NCBI RefSeq assembly: GCF_000802225.1
Contig: NZ_JTDI01000003.1
Coordinates: 248,001-312,000 of the forward strand
DNA length: 64,000 bases
Direction of reading: 5' to 3'
Origin: Novosphingobium malaysiense
GTDB taxonomy: Bacteria; Pseudomonadota; Alphaproteobacteria; Sphingomonadales; Sphingomonadaceae
Shown: piece by piece, positions 18,749 to 27,372 of the stretch
Layout: each line of letters opens with the position of its first letter
Numbering within the stretch: the stretch's first letter is position 1
Program-made: the position numbers and the translations under genes
Notes under the pieces: generated by a model
The model's input: only the letters and a program-made list of their open reading frames with translations
Databases searched by the model: none
Told to the model about the DNA's origin: nothing

Positions 18749-19162
18749 ATGTCTGAGCGCTACTGGCTGATGAAGTCTGAACCGGACGCGTACAGCTGGG
18801 ACGATCTCGTGGATGAAGGCGAAGGAACCTGGGACGGCGTGCGCAACCACCGCGCCGCAAACAACCTGCGGGCCATGCAGGTGGGCGACGAGGCATTCTT
18901 CTACCATTCGAACATCGGACGCGAGATCGTCGGTATCATGAAGGTAAGCGAAGCGGGGCTTGCCGATCCATCCGATCCCGACGGCAAGTGGGCGGCGGTC
19001 AAGGTGAAGCCCGTTCGCAAGCTGGCAAACCCGGTCACGCTCAAGCAGATCAAGGCAGATCCCGATCTTGCCGAAATCGAGCTCATCAAGCTTTCGCGGC
19101 TGTCGGTTGCCGTGATTACGCCGGACGAGTGGAAGCACATTATCGCCATGTCAGAAGGGTGA
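18749..19162 (+). CDS. EVE domain protein (THYN1-like)
   Basis: 137-residue single-domain protein. The text YWLMKSEPDAYSWDDL, WDGVRNHRAANNLRAMQVGDEAFFYHS and VAVITPDEWKHII is characteristic of the EVE/PUA-like fold, which in characterised members reads modified bases in nucleic acids. ATG 18749 follows GGAAAGG; an in-frame ATG at 18734 is the alternative. The biological target is unknown. Confidence 0.9.
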   Translation: MSERYWLMKSEPDAYSWDDLVDEGEGTWDGVRNHRAANNLRAMQVGDEAFFYHSNIGREIVGIMKVSEAGLADPSDPDGKWAAVKVKPVRKLANPVTLKQIKADPDLAEIELIKLSRLSVAVITPDEWKHIIAMSEG

Positions 19163-19211
19163 AGGCTCCCGGGTAACGGGTCGAGCGGACCCCTGGACGG
19201 GGTGGCCGGCC

Positions 19212-19238
19212 GGAACCGAGCCCCGGCGCGGCGTGTTT
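19212..19238 (+). promoter_or_regulatory. Candidate EcfG (general stress) promoter of csbD-like gene
   Basis: GGAAC at 19212-19216 and TGTT at 19234-19237 with 18 bases between GGAAC and GTT. This fits the alphaproteobacterial EcfG consensus and lies about 50 bp before the CsbD start. Prediction only. Confidence 0.55.
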
Positions 19239-19289
19239 CTCCCATGAAGGCGGCAGAAATCTCTGCCCCGTTTAAAATGGAGAGAAATC

Positions 19290-19472
19290 ATGGGTGAACT
19301 CAAGGACACCGCAAAGGGCCTCGGAAACGAGATTGCCGGCAATGCCAAGCAGGCGGCGGGCGAAGCAAAAAACGATCCGGACAAGAAGGCCGAAGGCCAG
19401 GCGCAGGAGACCAAGGGCGAGGTCCAGCAGGGCGTCGGAAAGGCGAAGGGTGCTGCCGGGGATCGGATCTGA
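19290..19472 (+). CDS. CsbD family stress protein
   Basis: 60-residue, highly hydrophilic helical protein (MGELKDTAKGLGNEIAG..., rich in Lys, Glu, Gly and Ala) with the repeat-like text of CsbD: KGLGNEIAGNAKQAAGEA then KGEVQQGVGKAKGAAGD. CsbD proteins accumulate in general stress; their molecular role is unknown. TGGAGAG precedes the ATG. An EcfG-type promoter candidate lies upstream and a strong terminator follows at 19515. Confidence 0.9.
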   Translation: MGELKDTAKGLGNEIAGNAKQAAGEAKNDPDKKAEGQAQETKGEVQQGVGKAKGAAGDRI

Positions 19473-19514
19473 TCTGAAAAAAATCGATGCCACCATATGC
19501 ATCGAACCGACAAG

Positions 19515-19539
19515 GGCCGCCGAAAGGCGGCCTTTTTTT
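19515..19539 (+). terminator. Rho-independent terminator after csbD-like gene
   Basis: Perfect 7-bp GC stem GGCCGCC/GGCGGCC with a GAAA tetraloop, followed by seven T. Ends the transcript of the CsbD gene. Confidence 0.93.
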
Positions 19540-19661
19540 GCAGAAAATCCGTACCTTGGCTGCCGCGTCGTGGAAGCTTGCCAACTGTCCGGCGTCCCGT
19601 TTTGGGATGAGCCGTGCGCGGCGCTTGTCGAAATTGTAAACAAAACCTTAAGACGTGCTTT

Positions 19662-19889
19662 ATGAAAAAGATGACACGTCGCTCTCTAGTGCTTTCGCAG
19701 GAATCGGCCGGACATCCTTTCCGCAGGTCCTTGCCGGCCCATGTCTTCACCGAACCTCTCGGCATTGATGCGGAGGAAGATGAAAACGCGCGCGCCGCGG
19801 AGCGCTGGCGAATGGCCGGTGGCGATTGGCGCGGTTTTCTGACGGCCTATTGCGCGAGCTTTGTCGCCATCATCGTTTTCATTGCGTGA
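19662..19889 (+). CDS. Small single-pass membrane protein, unknown
   Basis: 75-residue protein with a basic N-terminus, a central acidic stretch (GIDAEEDENARAAERW) and one C-terminal membrane segment (FLTAYCASFVAIIVFIA). No known domain. ATG 19662 or 19671 are both possible starts. The preceding terminator separates it from csbD. The tail anchor and acidic middle suggest a membrane-attached partner protein, but this is only topology. It converges on the LplT-like gene, 6 bp away. Confidence 0.55.
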   Translation: MKKMTRRSLVLSQESAGHPFRRSLPAHVFTEPLGIDAEEDENARAAERWRMAGGDWRGFLTAYCASFVAIIVFIA

Positions 19890-19895
19890 CCGCGT

Positions 19896-21209
19896 TCAGG
19901 CGGTCAGGGCAGCGCGCTCGGCCCTGAACAGCAGGTAGCCGAGCCAGGCTGACGCACCGCAGCTCAGCGCGACCACCAGCAGTTGCCGGACGACAGGCAG
20001 GCCGGCCATGGTCATCGCCTCGGTAACGACGGCGCCCATGACCATGGCTCCGGAATTGACGATGTTGTTGGCGGCGACAGTGCGGGCGGTCTGCGACTTG
20101 TCGACGAAAGTCGTGAGAAATGCATAGAGCGGCACCACGAACATGCCGCCGCAAATGGCTATTCCCAGAAGCGTGAGCAGCAGGGGAATGGCAAGCGGTT
20201 GGACCACGAAGGTGGCGACATCCATCAGGTCTTCCGGTCCGTTGTGCGGCGGCCAAAGCGCGCAGACTTGCTGGAAGGCCACGAGGCATGCGCCCATGCC
20301 GATCACGGAAATCGGCGACCACCGCGCCGACACCGTACCCTTCAGCATGGCGTTGATCACCATCGAACCGATCGCGACGCCCACCGAGAAGATCACGAGA
20401 AACAGGCTCGCAACCTGCTTGCTGGCCATCAGAATGTTCTTGGCGAGCGGCGGGAACTGGATGAACAGCACGGTGCCGATGGCCCAGAAAAAGCTTATGG
20501 CGCAGATCGCAAGGAAGACACGGCGATCCTGCATCGTCGTGCGTACCAGCACGACTGACGAACGGATTACATGGAAATCGAGCGCTTCGACCTTTCCCAG
20601 TGGAGGCGCGGGGGGCACCTTGCTCCCGGCCAGGAATCCCAGAGCCGCCACCGCGACCACCGCGACGGCGGCAGCCTGCACGCTGATCCAGCCCGCCACG
20701 ATGGTCCCGGCCAGCACGGCCAGATAGGTTCCCGCCTCGACCAGGCCGGTACCTCCTAGCACTTCCCCCCGTTGCAGGTGCTGGGGCAGGATTGCGTACT
20801 TGATCGGTCCGAAGAACGTCGAATGGATGCCCATGGCGAACAGGGCAGCGAGCATGAGCGGAATGGCCAGCGCGTGAAGGGCCACGCCCTGCCACGCAAG
20901 GACCAGTCCCGCGCCGCCGACCAGCATAATGCCGATTTCGCAGGCCTTGATGATGCGGATCAGCCTCGCCTTGTCGCGCATGTCGGCGAGTTGCCCCGAA
21001 AGCGCCGAGAGCAGGAAGAACGGGATGATGAAGATGGCTGAGGCGAGGGCACTGAAGCGGGCTTCCTGCGCCTCGGAGTGGTAGACCTCGTACACGACGT
21101 AGAGGATCATCGCGTTCTTGAACAAGTTGTCGTTGAACGCGCCGAGCAGCTGGGTGACGAACAGGGGAAGGAAGCGTCGGGCCCGGATCAGTTGGGTCGT
21201 CGTGGTCAT
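19896..21209 (-). CDS. LplT-like MFS transporter
   Basis: 437-residue, 12-segment major facilitator. The N-terminus FLPLFVTQLLGAFNDNLFKNA and the text FFGPIKYAILPQHL match the lysophospholipid transporter LplT and the N-terminal transporter half of Aas-type fusions. It would flip lysophospholipids into the cell for re-acylation. No acyltransferase domain is attached and none lies next to it. ATG 21209 gives the family start; the frame is open to 21272. It is divergent from pgsA, another phospholipid gene, 118 bp away. Confidence 0.85.
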   Translation of the reverse strand: MTTTTQLIRARRFLPLFVTQLLGAFNDNLFKNAMILYVVYEVYHSEAQEARFSALASAIFIIPFFLLSALSGQLADMRDKARLIRIIKACEIGIMLVGGAGLVLAWQGVALHALAIPLMLAALFAMGIHSTFFGPIKYAILPQHLQRGEVLGGTGLVEAGTYLAVLAGTIVAGWISVQAAAVAVVAVAALGFLAGSKVPPAPPLGKVEALDFHVIRSSVVLVRTTMQDRRVFLAICAISFFWAIGTVLFIQFPPLAKNILMASKQVASLFLVIFSVGVAIGSMVINAMLKGTVSARWSPISVIGMGACLVAFQQVCALWPPHNGPEDLMDVATFVVQPLAIPLLLTLLGIAICGGMFVVPLYAFLTTFVDKSQTARTVAANNIVNSGAMVMGAVVTEAMTMAGLPVVRQLLVVALSCGASAWLGYLLFRAERAALTA

Positions 21210-21327
21210 GTCGGGTTTGTAACCGGCCTGCCTTTCGTTGCGGCGACACTTAATGCGGTAGGCGGGGGGCACAACCCCCGATCGGCACTTTATTCCATGC
21301 TCGCTTCAAGGCTATGGGCAGGGCGTC

Positions 21328-21921
21328 ATGCTCACCCTGCCAAATATCCTGACCCTTTCCCGAATCTTCGCTGTGCCGCTGCTGGCGTTCCTGCTGTGGT
21401 GGCCCCACTGGGAGTTCGGATACGGCCTCGCTTTCGGGCTCTACTGCCTGATGGGGATTACCGACTATTTCGACGGCTATCTCGCGCGGTCCAGCGGGAC
21501 CGTGTCGAAGCTCGGCATTTTTCTCGACCCGATCGCGGACAAGATCATGGTCGCGGCAGTGATTCTCGTCCTCACTGCACAAGGCATCCTGCGCGGTCCC
21601 TATGTCGGGGACATGCATGTCATCGCCGGTCTGGTGATCCTCGTTCGCGAGATCGCGGTCTCGGGGTTGCGGGAGTTTCTCGGGCCCTTGCAGGTCTCCG
21701 TTCCGGTGAGCAAGCTGGCCAAGTGGAAGACGGCGTTCCAGATGATTTCGCTGGGCGCCCTGATCCTCGGCGCGGCGATGCCCTGGTGGAACGTGCTGCT
21801 CGGTGGATTGGAGGTCAATGTCCCCCATGCCGTGGGCTTGACCACCCTGTGGGCGGCCGCTGTGCTGACGCTGATCACCGGATGGGACTACCTGCGGGTC
21901 GGCCTCAGACACATGGATTGA
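21328..21921 (+). CDS. pgsA: CDP-diacylglycerol-glycerol-3-phosphate 3-phosphatidyltransferase
   Basis: 197-residue integral membrane enzyme making phosphatidylglycerophosphate, the committed step to phosphatidylglycerol and cardiolipin. The CDP-alcohol phosphatidyltransferase motif D-x2-DG-x2-AR-x8-G-x3-D-x3-D is complete (from DYFDGYLAR to FLDPIADK). N-terminus LTLPNILTLSRI is canonical. Converges on the acetyltransferase gene with a 19-bp gap. Confidence 0.95.
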   Translation: MLTLPNILTLSRIFAVPLLAFLLWWPHWEFGYGLAFGLYCLMGITDYFDGYLARSSGTVSKLGIFLDPIADKIMVAAVILVLTAQGILRGPYVGDMHVIAGLVILVREIAVSGLREFLGPLQVSVPVSKLAKWKTAFQMISLGALILGAAMPWWNVLLGGLEVNVPHAVGLTTLWAAAVLTLITGWDYLRVGLRHMD

Positions 21922-21940
21922 GCGTGCGGCCTGCGCCACG

Positions 21941-22447
21941 TCAGACGGGGCAAGGCAGGCGATAGACGTTCCGGCACAGGCCATCGGGGAACCGCTCGCG
22001 CGCGATGACTTCCCCGCCCAGTTTTTCGACCAGACCGCGGGCAGCATGGTTGGCGTCGCTCATGTGCGTTTCCACCAGCGGCCAGCCCAGTTCACGATAG
22101 CCGAAGGCGACCGCTGCGCGGGAGGCCTCAAGGGCAAAGCCCCTGCGCCGGGCGGCGGTTACGACCCACCAAGTCAATTCGGAACGGGGATAGCCCTTAG
22201 GCCACCATAGACCGCATCCCCCGATCGTCTCGTTGCCGTCTTTCGTCACCAGTGCCCAGCGCCCGTAGCCGCGCAAGTGCCAATGCCCGATGTCGGTTGC
22301 CAGGACGCGCCACGCCGCATCGGCAGGCAATGGGCCGCCATAGAAGCCGGATGCTTGCGCGTCGGCAAAGAAGTCGCGGTAGACGGGATAGTCTTCGGCC
22401 TGCGGACCGCGCAGGACCAGCCGGTCGGTCTCGATTGTCGGGATCAT
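21941..22447 (-). CDS. GNAT acetyltransferase (RimJ/RimL type)
   Basis: 168-residue acetyltransferase. The opening ETDRLVLRGPQAEDY is typical of the RimJ/RimL-like GNAT group, and the acetyl-CoA loop corresponds to AARRRGFALEASRAAVAFGY. The end VEKLGGEVIARERF is also usual. Substrate unknown. Its ATG overlaps the oxyR stop by four bases, so it is co-translated with oxyR and rnd. Confidence 0.87.
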   Translation of the reverse strand: MIPTIETDRLVLRGPQAEDYPVYRDFFADAQASGFYGGPLPADAAWRVLATDIGHWHLRGYGRWALVTKDGNETIGGCGLWWPKGYPRSELTWWVVTAARRRGFALEASRAAVAFGYRELGWPLVETHMSDANHAARGLVEKLGGEVIARERFPDGLCRNVYRLPCPV

Positions 22448-23343
22448 CAGCCTGCGCGTAGTTCGTCCGCGAGCATCCGGAATTCTTCGGAACGCGGAGA
22501 GTTCTTGCGCCAGACCAGGGCAATCTCGCGGTTCGCATTGGGCGAGAGCAGGGGGCGTGCCACGACATTCGTGCCATTGAGGATGCCGGCATCCAGGGCC
22601 ATTTCCGGCAACATCGTGAGACCGAGTCCGTTATCGACCATCTGCACCAGGGTATGCAGGCTCGTCCCTATCATCGTCGCGCTCGCACGCAGTTCCGGCC
22701 TGTTGCAGGCAGCGAGGGCGTGATCCTTGAGACAGTGTCCGTCCTCGAGCAGCAGCAGCCGGTTCTCGTCGATGAGCTCGGGCGAGACTTCCTCCGGCGG
22801 GTTGCGCGGATCGTCGTGCGGGAAGGCGACGAAGAAGGCGTCCAACTCGATCGTCTCGCGTTCAACTTCGCCGGTGGCATAGGGAAGGGCGAGCAGTACG
22901 CAGTCGGCGCGGCCGTGGTGCAGCGACTCGATCGCCTGCTGGCTGGGTTCCTCGCGGAGGAACAGCTTGAGATTGGGGCGCTCGCGGCGCAGCCGAGGCA
23001 GCATGCGCGGCAAAAGGAAGGGGGCGATCGTCGGGATGACGCTCATGCGCACTTCGCCCGAGAGCGGCTTGCCACTCGACTGGACGAGTTCTGACAGTTC
23101 CTCCGTCTCGCGCAGGATACGGTGGGCCTTCGCGACGACCTGATTGCCCAGCGGCGTGAATCGAACCGCACGCTTGGTGCGCTCCACAAGTGTTACGCCC
23201 AGCAGCGATTCCAGGTCACGCAGACCCGCGGAAAGCGTGGACTGGGACACAAAGCAGCCCTCGGCGGCGCGGCCGAAATGCCCATGCTCGTGCAGCGCAA
23301 CCAGATACTGCAGTTGCTTGAGCGTAGGCTGGTAGACGGTCAT
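22447..23343 (-). CDS. oxyR: Hydrogen peroxide-sensing LysR regulator OxyR
   Basis: 298-residue LysR-type regulator with an N-terminal winged helix (residues 1-65; text HFGRAAEGCFVSQSTLSAGLRDLE). C204 in EDGHCLKDH and C213 in ALAAC correspond to the peroxidatic and resolving cysteines C199 and C208 of E. coli OxyR, with the same spacing of nine. It should sense peroxide by disulfide formation and activate antioxidant genes. It overlaps rnd upstream and the acetyltransferase downstream by four bases each. Confidence 0.94.
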   Translation of the reverse strand: MTVYQPTLKQLQYLVALHEHGHFGRAAEGCFVSQSTLSAGLRDLESLLGVTLVERTKRAVRFTPLGNQVVAKAHRILRETEELSELVQSSGKPLSGEVRMSVIPTIAPFLLPRMLPRLRRERPNLKLFLREEPSQQAIESLHHGRADCVLLALPYATGEVERETIELDAFFVAFPHDDPRNPPEEVSPELIDENRLLLLEDGHCLKDHALAACNRPELRASATMIGTSLHTLVQMVDNGLGLTMLPEMALDAGILNGTNVVARPLLSPNANREIALVWRKNSPRSEEFRMLADELRAG

Positions 23344-24563
23344 TGGGCGCTTTGGTCGTCCGGTTGATCTGCTGGTTCCGCGTCGTCTGCCTTGGCATCG
23401 TCGACGTGGGTCATCTTCAGCTTGCCGTTTTCCACCGCGAAGGCAAGCTTGCCTTCGACGAGTTCGAGTGCATCACGGCCGAAGACCTCGTAGCGCCAGC
23501 CCTGCAGGATCGGCAGGTTCTTGCGCACACCGGCGGCAAGCATCTCCATCTCGTCACTGCGGGTCAGCAGGCGGGCGGCTACGTCGATCTCGCGCGAGCG
23601 GATCTTGAGCAGCAGCTTGAGCAAGTCGGCCACGAGCGCGCCTTCCTTGCCCAGAGGAGCGCCGCGGCCGCCACGTGGCGGCATTTCATCGTCGGGCAGC
23701 GGCTGGGCCTTGCCGATGGTCGCCATCAGGCGCTTGCCGATCTCGTTGTCCTTCCAGCCCTGCGATAGCCCGCGTACCTTGGCGAGGTCGGACTGCTGCT
23801 TGGGAGGGTGGCTGGCGAGATCGGCCAGGGTTTCGTCGCGAGCGATGCGGCCGCGCGGGATATTCTTGCCCTGCGCCTCGTGCTCGCGCCATTCCGCGAT
23901 GGCCTTGAGGCGTCCCAGCATCTGCGGATTGCGGCCGGCGGCCTTGATCCGCTTCCACGCCTGCGTGGGGTCGTTGCGGTAGTTATCCGGATCGGCGAGC
24001 TTCTCCATCTCTTCGTTCAGCCACGCCCCGCGACCGGTTTTCATCAGGCGCTTGAGGATCTTGGGAAAGATCTTCGAGAGGTGGGTCACGTCGCCGATGG
24101 CGTAATCGATCTGCCGATCGGTCAGCGGCCGGCGCGACCAGTCGGTGAAACGTGCGCCCTTGTCGACAGTGATGCCCAGCCATGATTCGACGAGGTTGGA
24201 GTAGCCAATCTGTTCGGACTGGCTGATCGCCATCATCGCGATCTGCGTATCGAAAATCGGATGCGGCGTGCGGCCGGTGAAATTGTAGATGATCTCGACG
24301 TCCTGACCGCCGGCGTGGAAGACCTTCAGGACGTCTTCATTGTCGGTGAGCAGGTCGAGCAGGGGCGTGAGATCGATGCCTTCGGCCAGCGGGTCGACGG
24401 CGGCGGCTTCCTCCGTGTTGGCGATCTGGACCAAACAGAGTTCGGGCCAATAGGTGTTTTCGCGCATGAACTCGGTGTCGACGGCGACGAATTCCGACTT
24501 GGCGAGACGTGCGCATAGATCTGCGAGGTCATCGGAGGAGGTTATCAGCGGATGAATTTTCAT
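23340..24563 (-). CDS. rnd: Ribonuclease D
   Basis: 407-residue 3'-5' exonuclease for tRNA 3' maturation. The DEDD nuclease domain begins with VDTEF (D29, E31), continues with VFHAGGQDVEI and IFDTQIA, and ends with YAIGDVTHL. An HRDC domain follows (about residues 205-290). The acidic C-terminal tail (DDAKADDAEPADQPDD) is extra. Overlaps oxyR by four bases, so the peroxide regulator is translated from the RNase D message. Confidence 0.95.
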   Translation of the reverse strand: MKIHPLITSSDDLADLCARLAKSEFVAVDTEFMRENTYWPELCLVQIANTEEAAAVDPLAEGIDLTPLLDLLTDNEDVLKVFHAGGQDVEIIYNFTGRTPHPIFDTQIAMMAISQSEQIGYSNLVESWLGITVDKGARFTDWSRRPLTDRQIDYAIGDVTHLSKIFPKILKRLMKTGRGAWLNEEMEKLADPDNYRNDPTQAWKRIKAAGRNPQMLGRLKAIAEWREHEAQGKNIPRGRIARDETLADLASHPPKQQSDLAKVRGLSQGWKDNEIGKRLMATIGKAQPLPDDEMPPRGGRGAPLGKEGALVADLLKLLLKIRSREIDVAARLLTRSDEMEMLAAGVRKNLPILQGWRYEVFGRDALELVEGKLAFAVENGKLKMTHVDDAKADDAEPADQPDDQSAQ

Positions 24564-24635
24564 TGAGCAGGGGCGTTACGCCTAACCGGTCAGGGGATCA
24601 ACGTCCGCGTTGGCGTTTGACTACAGCGTAGGCCG

Positions 24636-24863
24636 TCAGTGACGGCGGAGAAGCCGTTGCAGCAGGCTGGGCTTTTCCATGGCGGCCAGTTGGGCAATGC
24701 TTTCGGCGGTGACGAGGCGGCGGCGCAATTGCCTGCCGGATGTGTGCGAACACGCCGTTTCCGGTGCGCTTGTATCGTCGCAATTGCCATCTTCGATTAT
24801 GCTGTCGAGACCGAGGTGGAATTCGTCTTCCACCAGTGAGTCCAGCTCGGCTTCTGCCGACAT
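24636..24863 (-). CDS. Small acidic/basic protein upstream of rnd, unknown
   Basis: 75-residue protein with an acidic first half (EAELDSLVEDEFHLGLDSIIED), two cysteines in the middle and a basic end (RQLRRRL, LQRLLRRH). No domain recognised. The ATG at 24863 has GGAGTTGAAGA upstream. It lies 72 bp before rnd in the same direction and divergent from aspS, so it may lead the rnd-oxyR transcript. Coding is supported by ribosome site and position only. Confidence 0.5.
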   Translation of the reverse strand: MSAEAELDSLVEDEFHLGLDSIIEDGNCDDTSAPETACSHTSGRQLRRRLVTAESIAQLAAMEKPSLLQRLLRRH

Positions 24864-25044
24864 TCTTCAACTCCAGGAGACCCAATGAATCAGGTCTAAC
24901 CGCTAAGGGTTTATTTGGAGTTACCGTGGCTGCTGCACGGTTCGGGCGAAAGCGAGCGGAAAACGGCGGCTGGAAATCCTCGCGGCACTCGACTAGGGGG
25001 CACGGCTTGCACATCCGTTATCAGTGAAGAAGCGCGAAACCGCC

Positions 25045-26871
25045 ATGACTCATCCCTATCGCTCCCACACCTGCGGCGCCCTCAAGGCGGCGGACGTCGG
25101 CCAGACTGTCCGGCTCTCGGGCTGGGTGCACCGCAAGCGTGACCACGGCGGTGTTCTCTTCGTGGACCTGCGCGACCACTACGGCATTACCCAGGTGGTG
25201 ACCGACGCTGACAGCCCGGCGCTGGAACTGCTTGATTCGCTGCGCCTGGAAAGCGTCGTCACGATCGAGGGCAGCGTGAAGGCGCGGACACCGGAAACGG
25301 TGAATCCGAACCTGCCGACCGGTGAGATCGAGGTCTACGCCCGTTCCGCCACAGTTCTTTCGAAGGCCGAGGAACTGCCGATGCCTGTGGCGGGAGAGCA
25401 GGAATATCCGGAAGATATCCGCCTCAAGTACCGTTTCCTCGACCTGCGCCGCGAAACGCTGCATGCCAATATCGTCACGCGCACGAAGATCATTTCGGAC
25501 ATGCGCCGGCGCATGGAAGACATCGGCTTCACCGAATACGCCACGCCGATCCTCACGGCTTCGAGCCCCGAAGGCGCGCGCGACTTCCTGGTTCCCAGCC
25601 GTATCCATGCCGGCAAGTTCTATGCCCTGCCGCAGGCCCCGCAGCAGTACAAGCAGCTGCTGATGGTCGCTGGCTTCGACCGCTATTTCCAGATCGCCCC
25701 GTGCTTCCGCGACGAGGACCCGCGTGCCGACCGTCTGCCGGGCGAGTTCTATCAGCTCGACCTCGAAATGAGCTTCGTGACTCAGGAAGAGATCTGGGAC
25801 ACCATGGAGCCGGTGATCCAGGGCGTCTTTGCCGAATTTGCAGCAGGCAAGCCGGTGACGCCAGCCGGTGAATTCCGCCGCATCCCCTATGCCCAGGCGA
25901 TGCTCGACTACGGGTCGGATAAGCCCGACCTGCGCAATCCCGTCCTGATCAAGGACGTTACCGAGCACTTCAAAGGCTCGGGCTTTGGCATCTTCGCTGG
26001 CATCGTCGAAAACGGCGGCGTGATCCGCGCGATCCCGGCGCCGGGCGCCGGCGCGGGCAGCCGCAAGTTCTTCGACGAGATGAACAACTGGGCGCGCGCA
26101 GAGGGCTTCTCCGGTCTCGGCTACATCAATATCAAGGACGGCGTCCCGGGCGGCCCGATCGCCAAGAACCACGGCGAGGAAAAGACGGCCGCGTTGATCG
26201 AGGCACTCGGACTGGAAGCCAACGACGGCGTCTTCTTCGCCGCCGGCAAGGAAGATCAGGCCGCGAAGCTCGCCGGACTTGCCCGCACCCGCGTGGCCGA
26301 ACAGCTCGTCCTGATCGACAAGGACCGTTTCGACCTGTGTTGGATCGTCGACTTCCCGTTCTATGAGTGGGACGAAGACAACAAGAAGGTCGATTTCGCC
26401 CACAATCCGTTCTCGATGCCGCAGGGCGGGATGGAAGCGCTGACCTCGCAGGATCCGCTGACGCTCAAGGCCTATCAGTACGATCTCGTCTGCAATGGTT
26501 TCGAAATCGCCTCGGGCTCGATCCGTAACCAGTCGCCCGAACTGATGGTGGCCGCCTTCGAGAAGGTCGGCCTGTCCAAGGCCGATGTCGAGGAGCGCTT
26601 TGGCGGGCTCTACCGCGCCTTCCAGTACGGCGCACCGCCGCATGGCGGCATGGCCGCGGGTGTCGACCGCATCGTCATGCTCCTGTGTGGCGCCGTGAAC
26701 CTGCGCGAAGTGGCGCTGTTCCCGATGAACCAGCGCGCCGAAGACCTGCTCATGGGGGCGCCTTCGCCGGCCGAATTGCGGCAACTGCGGGAATTGCACC
26801 TGCGCGTCGTCGAGCCGCAGAAAGCGGCTTCCGCGACGCCGGGCCATGTCGTCGCGCCCGACGCCGGATGA
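25045..26871 (+). CDS. aspS: Aspartyl-tRNA synthetase (probably Asp/Asn non-discriminating)
   Basis: 608-residue class IIb synthetase. The N-terminal OB-fold is present ([19 protein letters not shown]). Motif 2 lies around [19 protein letters not shown] and motif 3 around [13 protein letters not shown]; a GAD insertion domain lies between them (about residues 280-410). The bacterial-type length and alphaproteobacterial origin suggest it also charges tRNA-Asn where AsnRS is absent, but this is not proven here. ATG 25045 gives the canonical [11 protein letters not shown] start. Confidence 0.96.
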   Translation: MTHPYRSHTCGALKAADVGQTVRLSGWVHRKRDHGGVLFVDLRDHYGITQVVTDADSPALELLDSLRLESVVTIEGSVKARTPETVNPNLPTGEIEVYARSATVLSKAEELPMPVAGEQEYPEDIRLKYRFLDLRRETLHANIVTRTKIISDMRRRMEDIGFTEYATPILTASSPEGARDFLVPSRIHAGKFYALPQAPQQYKQLLMVAGFDRYFQIAPCFRDEDPRADRLPGEFYQLDLEMSFVTQEEIWDTMEPVIQGVFAEFAAGKPVTPAGEFRRIPYAQAMLDYGSDKPDLRNPVLIKDVTEHFKGSGFGIFAGIVENGGVIRAIPAPGAGAGSRKFFDEMNNWARAEGFSGLGYINIKDGVPGGPIAKNHGEEKTAALIEALGLEANDGVFFAAGKEDQAAKLAGLARTRVAEQLVLIDKDRFDLCWIVDFPFYEWDEDNKKVDFAHNPFSMPQGGMEALTSQDPLTLKAYQYDLVCNGFEIASGSIRNQSPELMVAAFEKVGLSKADVEERFGGLYRAFQYGAPPHGGMAAGVDRIVMLLCGAVNLREVALFPMNQRAEDLLMGAPSPAELRQLRELHLRVVEPQKAASATPGHVVAPDAG

Positions 26872-26877
26872 ATGGAC

Positions 26878-26935
26878 GGGCGGCGCCGGGGAATTCTGCC
26901 GATTTCCCCTCCGCCCAAAGTGCAGCGTGGCACTT
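26878..26935. terminator. Two stem-loops between aspS and acpP
   Basis: First structure: outer arms GGGCGG (26878-26883) and CCGCCC (26911-26916) with inner arms GGGGA/TCCCC. Second: AAGTGC (26918-26923) and GCACTT (26930-26935) with a 6-base loop. Neither has a long T run, so termination by this element is possible but unproven. Confidence 0.5.
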
Positions 26936-27007
26936 GCCAGCACGCGCGCCAGTCATTAGGGCGGCTGGCGAAGAATTATCCTCCGAGTTTGTGAAGGGGT
27001 CATTAGA

Positions 27008-27244
27008 ATGAGCGATACCGCCGATCGGGTTAAGAAGATCGTCGTCGAACACCTGGGTGTGGAAGCCGACAAGGTTACCGAGGATGCCAGCTTCATCGAC
27101 GATCTGGGCGCCGACTCGCTCGACATCGTCGAACTGGTCATGGCTTTCGAGGAAGAGTTCGGCGTCGAGATCCCGGACGATGCGGCCGAGAAGATCAGCA
27201 CCGTCTCCGATGCCATCAAGTACATCGAAGAGAACAAGGGCTGA
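27008..27244 (+). CDS. acpP: Acyl carrier protein
   Basis: 78-residue acidic four-helix protein that carries growing fatty acyl chains. The phosphopantetheine serine is S37 in [10 protein letters not shown]. Followed by fabF after 128 bp with a stem-loop in between, as in many fatty-acid operons. Confidence 0.98.
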   Translation: MSDTADRVKKIVVEHLGVEADKVTEDASFIDDLGADSLDIVELVMAFEEEFGVEIPDDAAEKISTVSDAIKYIEENKG

Positions 27245-27319
27245 GCCAGGCCCTGCGCCGCTGAACCGTCGCCCGGTCATGTACCGGGCGCGGCAAAGTG
27301 CGCAGACTTGAATTGAATT

Positions 27320-27354
27320 CGACAGGCTCGACCTCTAAGGGGGCGGGCCTGTCG
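27320..27354 (+). promoter_or_regulatory. Stem-loop between acpP and fabF (attenuator or processing site)
   Basis: Perfect 8-bp inverted repeat CGACAGGC/GCCTGTCG with a 19-base loop, ending 18 bp before the fabF start. No T run follows, so partial termination or RNA processing that sets a higher acpP level than fabF is a reasonable guess. Confidence 0.45.
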
Positions 27355-27372
27355 CCGTTTCGGAGAGCTTGA

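Noticed and set aside
24926..25027. 33-codon GTG frame with a GGAG site just before aspS, possible leader peptide
   Set aside because: It has no run of Asp or Asn codons that would fit attenuation and its end overlaps the likely aspS ribosome region; composition looks random.
25021..26943. 640-codon frame opposite aspS
   Set aside because: Antisense shadow of a highly conserved synthetase gene; no family resemblance.
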